From Paucibacter sp. PLA-PC-4 (GTDB lineage: Bacteria > Pseudomonadota > Gammaproteobacteria > Burkholderiales > Burkholderiaceae_C), in the NCBI RefSeq assembly GCF_026241155.1, contig NZ_JAPFGP010000014.1, positions 115,294 to 179,293 of the forward strand: DNA of 64,000 nt, in the 5' to 3' direction. Below are positions 12,237 to 22,254 of this stretch, in pieces. Made by a program: the position numbers and the translations under genes. Every line of letters starts with the position of its first letter. The first letter of the stretch is position 1. The notes under the pieces are model-generated. The model was not told the DNA's origin and searched no databases. It worked only from the letters and a program-made list of their open reading frames with translations.

Positions 12237-12802
12237 TTCTTGGGCTCCACAATGGCCTTGGTGATGATCACGGGTGCAACAGGCAGGTTTTGGTGCATGC
12301 CTTGGTTGCCCGTGGGTTTGATACGAATCTTGTCGACGATGTCCATGCCCTCGACAACACGGCCGAACACCGCGTAGCCCTTGCCGTCGCGTGCGTTGGC
12401 GGCGTCCAGGAAGGGGTTGTCAACGACATTGATGAAGAACTGGGCGGTGGCGGAGTTGGGGTCGCCGGTGCGGGCCATGGCCAGCGTGCCTCGCACATTA
12501 TTCAGGCCGTTGCCGGCTTCCAGAGGGATCGGCGGACGTGTCGGCTTTTGCTCCATCTTCGGTGTGAAGCCGCCGCCCTGGATCATGAAGCCCTCGATCA
12601 CGCGATGGAAGATCGTGCCGTTGTAATGCCCGGCTTTCACATACTTGACGAAGTTGTCGACGGACTTGGGCGCCTTCTGGGCATCCAGCTCGATGCGGAT
12701 ATCGCCCTCGGTCGTGCTCAGCTTGACTGTCTGAGCCGAGGCCGGAGCGGCGGCCAGCAGCGTCAGTAGGCCCAGCACAGGGAGGAAGGAGTGTTTTTGC
12801 AT
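12233..12802 (-). CDS. ppiA: periplasmic peptidyl-prolyl cis-trans isomerase (cyclophilin), 189 aa
   Basis: Cyclophilin fold with an N-terminal signal peptide (positive start, then [18 protein letters not shown] with an ASA-Q cleavage site), so it should act in the periplasm. The motif [14 protein letters not shown] and the ATAQFFINV strand carry the active-site residues. An ATG two codons upstream (12808) is also possible; I kept the one nearest the signal peptide. It is followed by ppiB with a 4-bp overlap, and the two share high similarity, which suggests an old duplication. Confidence 0.92.
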   Translation of the reverse strand: MQKHSFLPVLGLLTLLAAAPASAQTVKLSTTEGDIRIELDAQKAPKSVDNFVKYVKAGHYNGTIFHRVIEGFMIQGGGFTPKMEQKPTRPPIPLEAGNGLNNVRGTLAMARTGDPNSATAQFFINVVDNPFLDAANARDGKGYAVFGRVVEGMDIVDKIRIKPTGNQGMHQNLPVAPVIITKAIVEPKK

Positions 12803-12853
12803 GAACATGTTTGCGAGCTGAAAAACGCGAGAGCGCTATTGTTACCCAGGCCG

Positions 12854-13411
12854 TCAGCGCGTCGCCGCTGCCGGGGCCAGGCTCTGCAAGCGGCTGCGCT
12901 TTAGTTGCAGGGCACTGGTGTCGCCGCTGCCATGCTTGAGCGCCAGCCCGTAAGCCCGGGCCGCCATGCGCAGCAGCACGTCGCCGAGGTTCTCCTGGGC
13001 CTGGGCGTGCTCGGGCTGCAGCCGCACCGCCTGTTCCAGCGCGGCATGAGCCATATCCAGCTCACCCCGGGCGGCATAGAGCACGGCCAGGTTGTTGAAC
13101 GGGTCGGCCAGGTCGGGGTAGTCCTGTGTCAGGGCCAGCAGACCGGCCTCGGCCTGGCTGGCTTGTCCCAGTTCCATCTGCATCACCGCCTGGGCAAAGC
13201 GCAGCTTGGCGTCATTGGGGTTGAGCAGCAGCGCGGCCTGCACGGTCTGCAGTGCCTGGGTTTTCTGACCTTGCAGCCACAGGGCCTGCGCCGCGTCGAA
13301 ATCCTGCGCCCCAGCAGGCAGCGCGCACAGCCACGCGGCCGTCAGCAGGGCTGCAAGGCGCAGCCTGTGGGGACGGGAAAAGAGACGCAAGCTGGCAGCA
13401 GGACTGTGCAT
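12854..13411 (-). CDS. exported TPR-repeat protein, 185 aa
   Basis: A signal peptide (about residues 1-36, ending ALPAGAQ) is followed by tetratricopeptide-like repeats: ALWLQGQKTQALQTVQAAL, then a unit with PNDAKLRFAQAVMQMELGQ, then DPFNNLAVLYAARGELDMA. No enzymatic motif is seen. Such proteins usually act as periplasmic scaffolds. It lies upstream of ppiA in the same direction with a 51-bp gap and is divergent from cysS, so it may be the first gene of the leftward group. Confidence 0.85.
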   Translation of the reverse strand: MHSPAASLRLFSRPHRLRLAALLTAAWLCALPAGAQDFDAAQALWLQGQKTQALQTVQAALLLNPNDAKLRFAQAVMQMELGQASQAEAGLLALTQDYPDLADPFNNLAVLYAARGELDMAHAALEQAVRLQPEHAQAQENLGDVLLRMAARAYGLALKHGSGDTSALQLKRSRLQSLAPAAATR

Positions 13412-13612
13412 AAGTTCTTGGGCGCTGAGCCCGGGGCCTGGGCGCCGCCGAATAGCGAGCCGCTATACTGGCCGATTCTACGGGGCCCACCGCTGCGCGC
13501 TTGATGCGATCTCGAAGTGCCTGATTTCGAAGTCCCAATCGCTACAGTGCGTCCGCAGCCCAACCCTGAGCTCGCCGCCGATTCACGACCGACGCTGGCA
13601 AATCAAGATCCC

Positions 13613-14989
13613 ATGTCCCTGCGCATCTACAACTCGCTGACCCGCAAGGTCGAGCCCTTCAGCCCTATCGATCCTGGCCATGTGCGCATGTATGTGTGCG
13701 GCATGACGATTTACGACCTCTGTCATGTCGGCCATGCCCGCATGATGATGGCTTTCGATGTGGTGCAGCGCTGGCTCAAGGCCTCGGGTTTCAAGGTGAC
13801 CTATGTGCGCAACATCACCGACATTGAGGACAAAATCATCAGGCGTGCGGTTGAGCGGGGCATCAGCATCCGCGAGCTGACCGACGAGATGATTGCCGCG
13901 ATGCGCCGGGATATCGGCGCTCTGGGCGTCGAGACGCCCACGCATGAGCCGCGTGCCACCGACTACGTGGGCCAGATGCTGGACCTGATCGGCACCTTGG
14001 AAAACAAGGGCCTGGCCTACCGCGCGAGCAATGGCGATGTGAACTACGCGGTGCGAAAGTTTCCCGGCTACGGCAAGCTGTCCGGCAAGTCGCTGGATGA
14101 TTTGCGTGCCGGCGAGCGCGTCGCCGTCGATGACGGCAAGCTCGACCCGCTTGACTTCGTGCTCTGGAAGGCCTCCAAGGACAGCGAGCCCGAGGATGCC
14201 AAGTACTCGGGCCCTTACGGCCCCGGCCGCCCCGGCTGGCATATCGAATGCTCGGCCATGGCTTGCGCGCTGCTGGGCGAGCATTTCGACATCCACGGCG
14301 GCGGGCAGGATCTGCAGTTCCCCCACCATGAGAACGAGATCGCGCAGAGCGAAGGCGCCAGCGGTGGTAAGCCTTTCGTCAATGTCTGGATGCACAACGG
14401 CTTCCTGAATGTCGACAACGAGAAGATGTCCAAGAGCCTGGGCAACTTCTTCACAATCCAGGATGTGCTCAAGCGCTACGATGGCGAGACGCTGCGCTAC
14501 TTCATGCTGCGCACCCATTACCGCAGTCCGTTCAATTTTAGCGATGCCAATCTGGACGATGCGCGCAGTGCGCTGCGCCGGCTCTATACGGCGCTGGATG
14601 GCCTCGAGGTTGAGGCCGGCGAGATTGACTGGACACAGCCGCAGGCGGCCGCTTTCCGGGTCGCGATGGATGACGACTTCAATGCCCCGGGCGCGGTGGC
14701 CCAGCTCTTCGAGTTGGCCGCCAGCCTGAACCGCAGCCGTTCGCTGGATGAAGCTCGTTTGCTGAAGAGCCTGGGGGCCGTGCTCGGGATTTTGCAGCAG
14801 CCGCCGCGCCAGTATCTGCAGGCCGGCAGCGGCTTGGACGAGGCCGCGATCCAGGCACAAATCGAAGCCCGTGCGGCCGCGAAGGCGGCACGCAACTTCG
14901 CCGAGGCCGACCGCATCCGCCAAGAACTGCTGGCCGCCGGCATTGTCTTGCAGGACTCGCCCCAGGGCACCACGTGGATGAAGGCCTGA
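13613..14989 (+). CDS. cysS: cysteinyl-tRNA synthetase, 458 aa
   Basis: Class I aminoacyl-tRNA synthetase charging tRNA-Cys. The first zinc Cys is in [18 protein letters not shown], which also contains the HIGH-type motif (HVGH); KMSKS is present as EKMSKSLGN. The Zn ligands C and H recur in the WHIECSAMA and FPHHENE segments. The start MSLRIYNSL is the family N-terminus; the longer upstream frame has no homology. Confidence 0.97.
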   Translation: MSLRIYNSLTRKVEPFSPIDPGHVRMYVCGMTIYDLCHVGHARMMMAFDVVQRWLKASGFKVTYVRNITDIEDKIIRRAVERGISIRELTDEMIAAMRRDIGALGVETPTHEPRATDYVGQMLDLIGTLENKGLAYRASNGDVNYAVRKFPGYGKLSGKSLDDLRAGERVAVDDGKLDPLDFVLWKASKDSEPEDAKYSGPYGPGRPGWHIECSAMACALLGEHFDIHGGGQDLQFPHHENEIAQSEGASGGKPFVNVWMHNGFLNVDNEKMSKSLGNFFTIQDVLKRYDGETLRYFMLRTHYRSPFNFSDANLDDARSALRRLYTALDGLEVEAGEIDWTQPQAAAFRVAMDDDFNAPGAVAQLFELAASLNRSRSLDEARLLKSLGAVLGILQQPPRQYLQAGSGLDEAAIQAQIEARAAAKAARNFAEADRIRQELLAAGIVLQDSPQGTTWMKA

Positions 14990-14990
14990 G

Positions 14991-15644
14991 GTGGGACGTA
15001 CTGCAGCGGGGGTGACCCCGGACTACTGGGACGAGGCTTGTCGCCATCTGGCCAAGCGCGACCGCGTGATGAAGAAACTCATCCCGCAGTTCGGCGAGGC
15101 GCGGCTGCAGGTGCGTGGCGATGCGTTCACGACCCTGGCGCGCTCCATCGTCGGCCAGCAGATCTCGGTCAAGTCCGCGCAGGCGGCCTGGGAAAAATTC
15201 GCCGCGCTGATCAGCATGCCGACCGCTCGCGTGATCCAGCCCGCCGCTGTGCTGGCGCTGCCGGTAGTTGATCTGCGAGCGGCCGGCCTCTCGGCCCGCA
15301 AGGTCGAGTACCTCAGCGATCTGGCCCAGCATTTTGAGGCGGGTCGCGTGCATGTGCGTCAATGGACGCAGATGGACGACGAAGCCATCATCGAGGAACT
15401 GGTGGCTATCCGTGGCATCAGCCGTTGGACGGCCGAGATGTTTCTGATCTTCCACCTGATGCGGCCCAATGTGATGCCGCTGGACGACCCCGGTCTGCTC
15501 AAGGGCATCAGCCAGAACTACTTCAGCGGCGAGCCGGTATCGCGCGCGGAGGGACGTGAGGTCGGGGAGGCCTGGGCCCCTTACCGCTCGGTAGCCACAT
15601 GGTACATTTGGCGCAGCCTTGATCCGCTCCCGGTGGAGCCCTGA
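14991..15644 (+). CDS. DNA-3-methyladenine glycosylase II (AlkA-like, HhH-GPD), 217 aa
   Basis: Base-excision repair glycosylase of the HhH-GPD superfamily. [11 protein letters not shown] and the helix-hairpin-helix [18 protein letters not shown] are followed by the conserved catalytic Asp in MPLDDPGLL. It lacks the N-terminal domain of E. coli AlkA, like the short AlkA forms common in Proteobacteria. The start codon is GTG, one base after the cysS stop, so it is likely cotranscribed with cysS. Confidence 0.92.
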   Translation: MGRTAAGVTPDYWDEACRHLAKRDRVMKKLIPQFGEARLQVRGDAFTTLARSIVGQQISVKSAQAAWEKFAALISMPTARVIQPAAVLALPVVDLRAAGLSARKVEYLSDLAQHFEAGRVHVRQWTQMDDEAIIEELVAIRGISRWTAEMFLIFHLMRPNVMPLDDPGLLKGISQNYFSGEPVSRAEGREVGEAWAPYRSVATWYIWRSLDPLPVEP

Positions 15645-15706
15645 CCCTGGTATCTCGGCCCGCATCTACCGATCGCGGGCCGTCATCTCTGAAAGACCTA
15701 AGCAGG

Positions 15707-16678
15707 ATGAGCAAGAAACATTTTCTCGAATTCGAGCAGCCGATCGCCGAGCTCGACACCAAGATTGAAGAGCTGCGCTACGTGCAAAGCGAGTCCGCCG
15801 TCGATATATCCGAAGAGATCGACCGCCTCAGCAAGAAGAGTCAGCAGCTCACCAAGGACATCTACGCCAATGTGGCGCCCTGGCAGGTTTACCAGATCGC
15901 CCGGCACCCGCAGCGCCCGCAGACCCTGGACTATTGCGCCGACGTGTTCACCGAGTTCCAGGAACTCCACGGTGATCGCCATTACGCCGATGACGCGGCC
16001 ATCGTCGGTGGTCTAGCCCGCTTCAACGGCCAGGCCTGCATGGTCATCGGCCACCAGCGCGGCGCCGATTCGAAGGAGCGCACCAAGCGCAATTTCGGCA
16101 TGCCGCGCCCTGAGGGCTACCGCAAGGCCTTGCGCCTGCTGAAGCTGGCCGAGAAATTCGGTCTACCGGTCTTCACCTTTATCGACACCATGGGCGCCTA
16201 TCCCGGCATCGGTGCCGAGGAGCGTGGCCAGTCGGAAGCGATCGGTCGCAACATATTCGAGATGGCGCAGCTGGAAGTTCCCATCATTGCCACCGTGATC
16301 GGCGAGGGCGGTTCAGGCGGCGCGCTGGCTATCGGCGTGGCCGACCAGGTGCTGATGCTGCAGTTCGCCGCCTATTCGGTGATTTCGCCGGAGGGTTGTG
16401 CATCGATTCTGTGGAAGAGCGCCGAACGCGCCTCCGAAGCGGCAGACGCTCTGGGTATCACCGCCCACCGTCTGAAGGCCATGGGCCTGATCGACAAGAT
16501 CGTCAACGAGCCAGTCGGTGGCGCTCATCGAGACACCAAGGCCATGGCCTCCTATTTGAAGCGTGCGCTGTCCGATGCGCTGCGCCAGGTCAGCGATCTG
16601 AAGCCCAAGGAATTGCTGGAGCGCCGTTATGAGCGCCTGCAAGCCTATGGTCGCTTCACCGACACCAAGAGCCGCTGA
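15707..16678 (+). CDS. accA: acetyl-CoA carboxylase carboxyltransferase subunit alpha, 323 aa
   Basis: Alpha subunit of the carboxyltransferase that makes malonyl-CoA for fatty acid synthesis, partner of AccD. The N-terminus [20 protein letters not shown] is typical. The core [37 protein letters not shown] and [15 protein letters not shown] (oxyanion hole glycines) are all present. It overlaps the start of tilS by 50 bp in another frame. Confidence 0.97.
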   Translation: MSKKHFLEFEQPIAELDTKIEELRYVQSESAVDISEEIDRLSKKSQQLTKDIYANVAPWQVYQIARHPQRPQTLDYCADVFTEFQELHGDRHYADDAAIVGGLARFNGQACMVIGHQRGADSKERTKRNFGMPRPEGYRKALRLLKLAEKFGLPVFTFIDTMGAYPGIGAEERGQSEAIGRNIFEMAQLEVPIIATVIGEGGSGGALAIGVADQVLMLQFAAYSVISPEGCASILWKSAERASEAADALGITAHRLKAMGLIDKIVNEPVGGAHRDTKAMASYLKRALSDALRQVSDLKPKELLERRYERLQAYGRFTDTKSR

Positions 16679-17972
16679 GCCCCAGCCTCGCCGCTGCGTA
16701 GCGGTCGCCTACAGCGGCGGCCGCGATTCCACCGCCTTGCTGCACGCGACGGCCCATCAGGCCGGCGAACTCGGTCTCGAGGTCGCAGCCTTGCATGTGC
16801 ATCATGGGCTCAGTGCCCATGCTGACGATTGGTTGGCTCACTGCGAGCGGCAGTGCGAGCGCTGGGCAGCCTCGGGATTGCCCGTGCGCCTGCTGTCGCA
16901 ACGTCTGGATGGCGCACCGGCGGTGACGCAAAGCGTCGAGGCCTGGGCCCGCGAGGGTCGTTATGCGGCGCTGAGCGCGATGGCCCAGGTGGCCGGCGCC
17001 GATCTGCTATTGCTTGCCCAGCATCGCCGCGATCAGGCCGAAACCCTGCTGCTGCAGGCTCTGCGCGGCGCCGGCGTGGCTGGCCTGGCGGCTATGCCGG
17101 CGCAGCAATGGCGCGATGGCCTGCTCTGGGCCCGCCCCTGGCTGGCGCAGCCGCGCGAGGCCATCGAGGCCTATTTGCAGGCCCATTGCCTGGACTACAT
17201 TGATGATGACAGCAATGGCGACCCTCGCTATGCGCGCAATCGCCTGCGCTTGCAAGTGTGGCCGGCGCTGAGCCAGGCTTTTCCGGCCGCCGAATCCAGC
17301 CTGGCGCAGGCGGCCGAGTGGGCGCAACAGGCTTTGGCCTTGCAGCAGGAGATGGCCGCTGCGGATCTGGCGCAACTCGCAGGCCTCGAGGACCTGGATA
17401 TGGAGCGTCTGCTGACTCTGTCGCCGGCACGCGCCAGCAATGCCTTGCGGGCCTGGTTGCGCGTCCGGCTCGGCCGACCGGCGCCGGCCAGCCTGGTGCA
17501 GCGCCTGTTGCGCGAGTCGAGTGCGGGGCAGGGTGCCTGGCCTTGCGCCAGCGGTTCGCTGAGGCTGTATCGGTGGCGCTTGCTGCATGTCCCCGCCCAG
17601 GCTGCGACCGCGGCGCCTACGGTTGAGGTGAATTTGGAGCGACCAGGCGTCCATCCCGTGCCGGCTTGGCAGGGCGAGTGGATTGTTGAAGCCGTCGAGC
17701 AAGGCGGCGTAGCCGCTGCACGCCTGGCAGCGCTCGTGATGCGCGCGAGAGAGGGCGGTGAGCAGTTCCAGCGTCATGCGGCCGGCCCGCCGCGTAGCCT
17801 GAAGAAGGCGTTCCAGGGAGCGGCCTTGCCTGCCTGGCAGCGCGGCGCACCGCTGCTCTATGCCGGTTCCCAGCTGCTGTTCGTGCCAGGCCTGGGCCTG
17901 GATGCACGCTGCCTGGCCCGGCCAGGCGAGCCGCAGCTGCGCCTGGACTGGCGTCCTGTGCCTCGCATGTAA
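16629..17972 (+). CDS. tilS: tRNA(Ile)-lysidine synthetase, 447 aa
   Basis: Modifies C34 of the tRNA-Ile CAU anticodon to lysidine so that it reads AUA. The PP-loop ATP site is [12 protein letters not shown], followed by [13 protein letters not shown] and [16 protein letters not shown] with catalytic residues. A TilS-type middle domain and a C-terminal domain (RSLKKAFQ) complete it. The start overlaps the end of accA by 50 bp; an alternative in-frame Met (16647) would shorten the overlap. The accA-tilS-lysC order is typical of Burkholderiales. Confidence 0.95.
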   Translation: MSACKPMVASPTPRAAEPQPRRCVAVAYSGGRDSTALLHATAHQAGELGLEVAALHVHHGLSAHADDWLAHCERQCERWAASGLPVRLLSQRLDGAPAVTQSVEAWAREGRYAALSAMAQVAGADLLLLAQHRRDQAETLLLQALRGAGVAGLAAMPAQQWRDGLLWARPWLAQPREAIEAYLQAHCLDYIDDDSNGDPRYARNRLRLQVWPALSQAFPAAESSLAQAAEWAQQALALQQEMAAADLAQLAGLEDLDMERLLTLSPARASNALRAWLRVRLGRPAPASLVQRLLRESSAGQGAWPCASGSLRLYRWRLLHVPAQAATAAPTVEVNLERPGVHPVPAWQGEWIVEAVEQGGVAAARLAALVMRAREGGEQFQRHAAGPPRSLKKAFQGAALPAWQRGAPLLYAGSQLLFVPGLGLDARCLARPGEPQLRLDWRPVPRM

Positions 17973-18078
17973 CGCCCAGGCGTCGCTTGTTGCAGTGCGG
18001 CAGCTAGAATCGAGGGCTGCGACCGCGGCGCACCCCTTGCCCGATTCAGGGCCTCGACCCCCGCGTTGAAGAATCCCC

Positions 18079-19350
18079 ATGGCACTGATAGTTCACAAGT
18101 ACGGCGGAACCTCGATGGGTTCCACCGAGCGCATCCGCAATGTGGCCAAGCGCGTCGCCAAATGGGCGCGTGCCGGGCATCAGATGGTGGTTGTGCCTTC
18201 GGCAATGAGCGGTGAGACCAACCGCCTGCTGGGCCTGGCCAAGGAGCTGTCACCGGCTTCATCGAGCCCCGAGCTCAACCGCGAATTGGACATGATTGCC
18301 GCCACCGGGGAGCAGGTCTCGGTCGGCCTCTTGGCGATAGCGCTGCAAGCCGAGGGCCTGGAAGCCGTCAGCTATACAGGCTGGCAAGTGCCGGTGCAGA
18401 CCGACTCCTCGCACACCAAGGCCCGCATCGAGAGCATCGATGACGCGCGGGTGCGCGCCGATCTTGCCGCCGGCAAGGTCGTCGTCATCGCCGGTTTTCA
18501 GGGCGTAGACGAAGATCAGAACATCACGACCCTGGGTCGTGGCGGCTCCGACACATCGGCCGTGGCGATCGCAGCCGCGATGAAGGCCGACGAGTGCCTG
18601 ATCTACACCGATGTCGACGGCGTCTACACAACCGACCCGCGCATCGTGCCCGAGGCGCGCCGCCTGCACACCATCAGCTTCGAAGAGATGCTGGAGATGG
18701 CCTCACTGGGCTCCAAGATCCTGCAGATCCGCTCGGTCGAGTTCGCCGGCAAGTACCGCGTGCCGCTGCGCGTGCTGTCGAGCTTCACGCCCTGGGACAT
18801 CGATATCAATGAGGAAGCCAAGTCCGGCACCCTGATCAGTTTTGAAGAGGATGAAAAAATGGAACAAGCCGTCGTGTCGGGCATTGCCTTCAACCGTGAC
18901 GAAGCCAAGGTGACCTTGTTGGGCGTGCCGGACAAGCCCGGCATCGCCTTCCAGATCCTTGGCCCGGTGGCGGAGGCCAATATCGATATCGACGTCATCA
19001 TCCAGAACGTCTCGCAGGACGGCAAGACCGACTTCAGCTTCACCGTGCATCGCAACGACTATGCGCGCACGATGGAGTTGCTGGAAAGCACCGTCGGCCC
19101 GGCTACCCAGGCTGCCAAAGTGCTTGGCGATCCGAAGATCTGCAAGGTCTCTATCGTGGGCATCGGCATGCGCTCGCATGTGGGCGTGGCATCGAAAATG
19201 TTCCGTGCGCTGAGCGAAGAGGGCATCAATATCCAGATGATCAGCACCAGCGAAATCAAGACCTCTGTCGTGATCGACGAGAAGTACATGGAGCTGGCGG
19301 TCCGTGCGCTGCACAAGGCCTTCGACCTGGATCAGGAAATTTCTGCCTGA
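18079..19350 (+). CDS. lysC: aspartate kinase, 423 aa
   Basis: First enzyme of the lysine, threonine and methionine pathway, phosphorylating aspartate. The N-terminus VHKYGGTSMGS carries the KxGGTS motif. The kinase domain also has TLGRGGSDTSAVA and YTDVDGVYTTDPR. Two ACT domains follow in the C-terminal 160 residues (around GVPDKPGIAFQILG and SIVGIGMRSHVGVASKMF), so feedback inhibition is expected. An internal start giving a separate beta chain, as in Bacillus, may exist but cannot be shown here. Confidence 0.97.
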   Translation: MALIVHKYGGTSMGSTERIRNVAKRVAKWARAGHQMVVVPSAMSGETNRLLGLAKELSPASSSPELNRELDMIAATGEQVSVGLLAIALQAEGLEAVSYTGWQVPVQTDSSHTKARIESIDDARVRADLAAGKVVVIAGFQGVDEDQNITTLGRGGSDTSAVAIAAAMKADECLIYTDVDGVYTTDPRIVPEARRLHTISFEEMLEMASLGSKILQIRSVEFAGKYRVPLRVLSSFTPWDIDINEEAKSGTLISFEEDEKMEQAVVSGIAFNRDEAKVTLLGVPDKPGIAFQILGPVAEANIDIDVIIQNVSQDGKTDFSFTVHRNDYARTMELLESTVGPATQAAKVLGDPKICKVSIVGIGMRSHVGVASKMFRALSEEGINIQMISTSEIKTSVVIDEKYMELAVRALHKAFDLDQEISA

Positions 19351-19356
19351 TATTCC

Positions 19357-19384
19357 TTGAAGCCTTGAATTCTTCGTATAGAAT
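19357..19384 (+). promoter_or_regulatory. sigma-70 promoter of tRNA-Ser(GCT)
   Basis: TTGAAG (19357-19362) and TAGAAT (19379-19384) are separated by 16 bp, with the tRNA beginning 13 bp later. This gives the tRNA its own promoter just after lysC. Confidence 0.6.
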
Positions 19385-19397
19385 GCGAGGCTCAGCT

Positions 19398-19490
19398 GGA
19401 GTCGTGACCGAGTGGCCGAAGGTGCTCCCCTGCTAAGGGAGTATGTGGGCAAAACCTGCATCGAGAGTTCGAATCTCTCCGACTCCGCCA
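19398..19490 (+). tRNA. tRNA-Ser (anticodon GCT)
   Basis: The acceptor stem GGAGTCG / CGACTCC is followed by GCCA, so CCA is encoded. The anticodon loop CTGCTAA within stem CTCCC/GGGAG gives anticodon GCT (reads AGC/AGT). The long variable arm typical of class II tRNA-Ser and the T-loop GTTCGAATC are present. Total 93 nt. The 3' end of tRNA-Ser genes is a common integration site, and an integrase remnant follows 100 bp downstream. Confidence 0.97.
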
Positions 19491-19526
19491 AGTGACTGTT
19501 TCGTACAGTCCCAAGGCATACCAAGA

Positions 19527-19559
19527 AACCCCGTAAATCGTTGATTTACGGGGTTTTTT
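19527..19559 (+). terminator. rho-independent terminator after tRNA-Ser(GCT)
   Basis: A perfect 13-bp stem AACCCCGTAAATC / GATTTACGGGGTT with a GTT loop leads straight into a T-run. It lies 36 bp after the tRNA. Confidence 0.95.
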
Positions 19560-19615
19560 CATTCTAGGACGGTTTCACGAGATCCCTTGGCATATCCCCC
19601 TGCATCTCAGGCAAA

Positions 19616-19673
19616 TGGTGGGAAGGGGGGGGGAAGTAAAAGTCTGGTGGGAAGAGATTTGGCCTGGTGGGAA
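19616..19673 (+). repeat. three TGGTGGGAA direct repeats (possible integrase arm sites)
   Basis: TGGTGGGAA occurs exactly at 19616-19624, 19645-19653 and 19665-19673, between the tRNA end and the integrase remnant. A fourth exact copy is at 20437-20445, where integrase similarity stops. Short direct repeats between the attachment site and the integrase gene are typical of arm-type binding sites; that reading is inference. Confidence 0.6.
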
Positions 19674-20446
19674 ATGCTGCCGATCATGCGCAACACCCTG
19701 TCACCAGCAGCCTTGCAGTCGCAGTACAAGGCGGCTATCACCCTCGCGAAGACCAGCGCAAATCCGTCCAGATCTCCGACGGTGATGGGCTCATGCTTGT
19801 CGTTCGAGCAAGCGGTGCATCTTGGGTGCTGAGGGCCCGGATCCATGGATAGCGAAAAGACATCACCCTCGGACGGTGGCCGACGTTTGGGTTAAACGAT
19901 GTCCGTCAGACAGCCGATCTGGCTCGCAAGAGCGCCGCGCTTGGCGTCGATGTGACGGCGAAGAAGCGCGCTGAACGGCATGAAGCGATGACTGTTACTG
20001 CCGCCAAGGCGGACAGCGTTCGTCAGCTCTACGAAGACTGGCTGAGCCTTCGTGGCGACACGATCAGCGACGTCTATCGTGGGAACATCGAGGCCGGCTT
20101 CCTGAAAGATGTATTGCCGGCAATCGGCTCTGAGGCGCCTCACGAAGTCACTCGTGCGGATTGCGTGGCTTTGTTGCGGAAGGTCGAGGTGCGCGGTGCT
20201 ACGGTCATGCTTCGTCGCTTGCGCATGTGGCTGCGGCAAATGTTTGAATTTCGCATTGACGACGAGCGGCGTCCCCTGTTGGCATCGTTGGTGGTGCCGA
20301 CCGGGCACCTGACCAGCTTCAAGCGCGACAAGAAGGGAAGCTTCCCTGCGATCACCGACCCGGCGGGAGCGCTCAAGCTGGTCAAGGAGATCCGCCGGCT
20401 CGACAAGTACATCAATCGAGCGGCAACCGTGGCTTGTGGTGGGAAA
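19674..20446 (+). pseudogene. tyrosine recombinase (DUF4102/P4-type integrase), broken and lacking the catalytic domain
   Basis: Readable integrase pieces: QISDGDGLMLVVRASGAS and WVLRARIHG (DUF4102 domain) run into an in-frame TAG at 19850-19852, then continue in the same frame as KDITLGRWPTFGLNDVRQTA and the core-binding domain (QLYEDWLSLRGDTISDVY and on to PAITDPAGALKLVKEIRR). The very N-terminus appears to be in another frame (ALQSQYKAAITLAKTSA), so one frameshift is likely. Similarity ends near 20440; the catalytic R-H-R-Y domain is missing. A 187-residue open stretch from 19952 could be made but would be inactive. Confidence 0.85.
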
Positions 20447-20473
20447 GATGAGAGCCTCTGTCATGCAGGGCGT

Positions 20474-20566
20474 AATCTTGTCAATATTCCTATCAATCCG
20501 GCCATGGTGAGATAAGATTACGATCTATTCTTGTCATGTGGCGAGAATGATGAGATTGACAAGATT
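20474..20566. promoter_or_regulatory. TCTTGTCA motifs / 12-bp inverted repeat before the Fic gene
   Basis: AATCTTGTCAAT (20474-20485) and its exact reverse complement ATTGACAAGATT (20555-20566) flank the region just before the fic ATG (20576). A third partial copy, TCTTGTCA, lies at 20529-20536, inverted relative to the last one. The spacing suggests operator half-sites for a DNA-binding regulator, perhaps the Fic protein itself, which has an N-terminal winged helix. Confidence 0.6.
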
Positions 20567-20575
20567 CGTTGCACC

Positions 20576-21946
20576 ATGACGCCTCCCACGCTGTCGCCCC
20601 GCCATGAGGCGCTGCTGCGCCAAGTCCTTGACGCCTGGGAGCCTGTCGCGCCAAGTGCGCTGGAGCACGCGCTCCAGGTCTCCCGGCCCACCATCAACCG
20701 GGACTTGCGAGACCTTCTTTCCGCCGGCTTTCTGGAGAAGCGGGGGGATGGCCGCTCGACCCGCTACCTGGCCACCGCAGCTGCCGAGGCAGTGCTGCGC
20801 GCTTTGCCCTCTGGCGCCCAACCGCCGGTCCGGACTGGCGCCCTTCAATGGTCAGCGGCTGCACAGCCTATCGTCGAGGCGCTTCGCGCACCGTTGGGCA
20901 CCCGCACCCCTGTGGGCTACGACAACGGGTTTGTGAACAGCTACATCCCGAACCAGTCGAGCTTGCTACCGCCCCAGCTGGCCACGGAGCTGTACAACGC
21001 TGGACGCAGCCGGGACCAGCAACCGGCAGGAACTTACGCGCGCGAAGTACTCGAGCAGTTGCTCATCGACCTGTCCTGGTCGTCATCGCGTCTTGAGGGC
21101 AACAACAAGAGCTTGCTGGACACCAAGGAACTCTTCGAGCTCGGCCAACAAGGCGGCCCGCTCGATGAGGACACGCTGATGCTGCTCAACCACAAGAGCG
21201 CCATCGAGTTCATGGTCGATGCGGTTCCGACCGAGGGGATTATCGTGCCCGTCATCGTCGACTTGCAGGCCAAGCTGATGCGGGACCTTCTTCGCGACTC
21301 ACGCGACATCGGCAGCATCCGCCGGCGCGTGGTGAACATCGATGGCTCGGTCTACACCCCCAGCAGCATTCCCTCACTCCTTGAGGAGACGCTGAACGCC
21401 ATCGTCGACAAGGTGCGGAACATCCGCAATCCGGTTGAGGCCGCCTTCTTCCTGTGGGTCAACCTGGCCTATCTGCAGCCCTTTGCGGACGGCAACAAGC
21501 GCACGAGTCGTCTGAGCGCCAACATGCCGCTCATGCTCTATAACTGCGCGCCGCTGTCCTTTCTTGACGTGGAGCGCTCAGACTACGCGACCGCCATGCT
21601 CGGTCTCTACGAGCAGCGCAACGTGGCTGCGGCGGTGGACTTGTTCGAGTTCATCTACCGCCGCTCGATTCAGAAGTACAGCGTGCTGCGCGCCTCGTTG
21701 TCGGCGCCCGACCCGATTCGGATCAAGTACCGGCAGGCCATGAACGAGCTGATGCAGTTCGTGGTCTTGCATGGCCGAACGCTGGAGGCCGCCTTCGCAG
21801 ATGTGCATGTCGATGCCGCTGACAGCGCGGCGCTGCGCCTGATCGCAAACACCGAGCTCGACCAGCTGGAGCAATACAACTGTGCCCGGTACAACCTTGC
21901 ACGAGGCTTGACACAGCGGTGGATAGACGCGGGGCGGCGCAGATGA
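20576..21946 (+). CDS. Fic family protein with N-terminal winged-helix domain, 456 aa
   Basis: The N-terminal winged helix-turn-helix (about residues 8-65, core SRPTINRDLRDLLSAGFLEK) precedes a Fic domain. An inhibitory-helix motif SSSRLEGN, matching (S/T)xxxE(G/N), lies near residues 169-175. The Fic active loop is LQPFADGNKRTSR near residue 300. The canonical motif is HPFx(D/E)GNGRxxR, so the catalytic His is Gln here and the second Gly of GNG is Lys. From memory, this Gln/Lys form recurs in this winged-helix Fic subfamily, so it may be a regulator or act differently from an AMP transferase. The ATG at 20576 was preferred; a GTG/ATG 45 bp upstream is in frame. No antitoxin gene is evident. 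Confidence 0.88.
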   Translation: MTPPTLSPRHEALLRQVLDAWEPVAPSALEHALQVSRPTINRDLRDLLSAGFLEKRGDGRSTRYLATAAAEAVLRALPSGAQPPVRTGALQWSAAAQPIVEALRAPLGTRTPVGYDNGFVNSYIPNQSSLLPPQLATELYNAGRSRDQQPAGTYAREVLEQLLIDLSWSSSRLEGNNKSLLDTKELFELGQQGGPLDEDTLMLLNHKSAIEFMVDAVPTEGIIVPVIVDLQAKLMRDLLRDSRDIGSIRRRVVNIDGSVYTPSSIPSLLEETLNAIVDKVRNIRNPVEAAFFLWVNLAYLQPFADGNKRTSRLSANMPLMLYNCAPLSFLDVERSDYATAMLGLYEQRNVAAAVDLFEFIYRRSIQKYSVLRASLSAPDPIRIKYRQAMNELMQFVVLHGRTLEAAFADVHVDAADSAALRLIANTELDQLEQYNCARYNLARGLTQRWIDAGRRR

Positions 21947-21978
21947 GGCCGCGCCTGGCGGCAAGGGGAGGCGGTCTT

Positions 21979-22200
21979 TGCAGACCTCTCACTGCTGGGG
22001 CGGTGACCGAAATGAACCGCTACAGCGCGACGCTGAGTGTGCTGGCCGCAGGCCTGTCGGATCTGCGTGTCAGCGGGCAGTACAAGACCGGCGATAGCGA
22101 GGGCTTTGCGCAGGCGGTGGCCGCCTTGCACGGCCTGGCGGTCCAGGCGCATGCCGGGCGGATTGAGCCGGGGTCGGAAGTAGAAGGGTGGATTCGGTCT
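21979..22200 (+). pseudogene. FecR-type anti-sigma factor, C-terminal fragment
   Basis: The segment PLTAGAVTEMNRYSATLSV followed by LSDLRVSGQYKTGDSEGF matches the C-terminal periplasmic part of FecR/anti-FecI proteins (the 'NRYS...LRVSG...TGD' pattern). No N-terminal anti-sigma domain, membrane helix or fecI gene is present. The frame runs from inside the end of fic, so there is no convincing own start. It looks like a fragment left by rearrangement. Confidence 0.6.
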
Positions 22201-22254
22201 GAGGGATGTCCATGCCAGCCAGTTCGGGGCTCCGGCATCACATTGACTCGTTAA

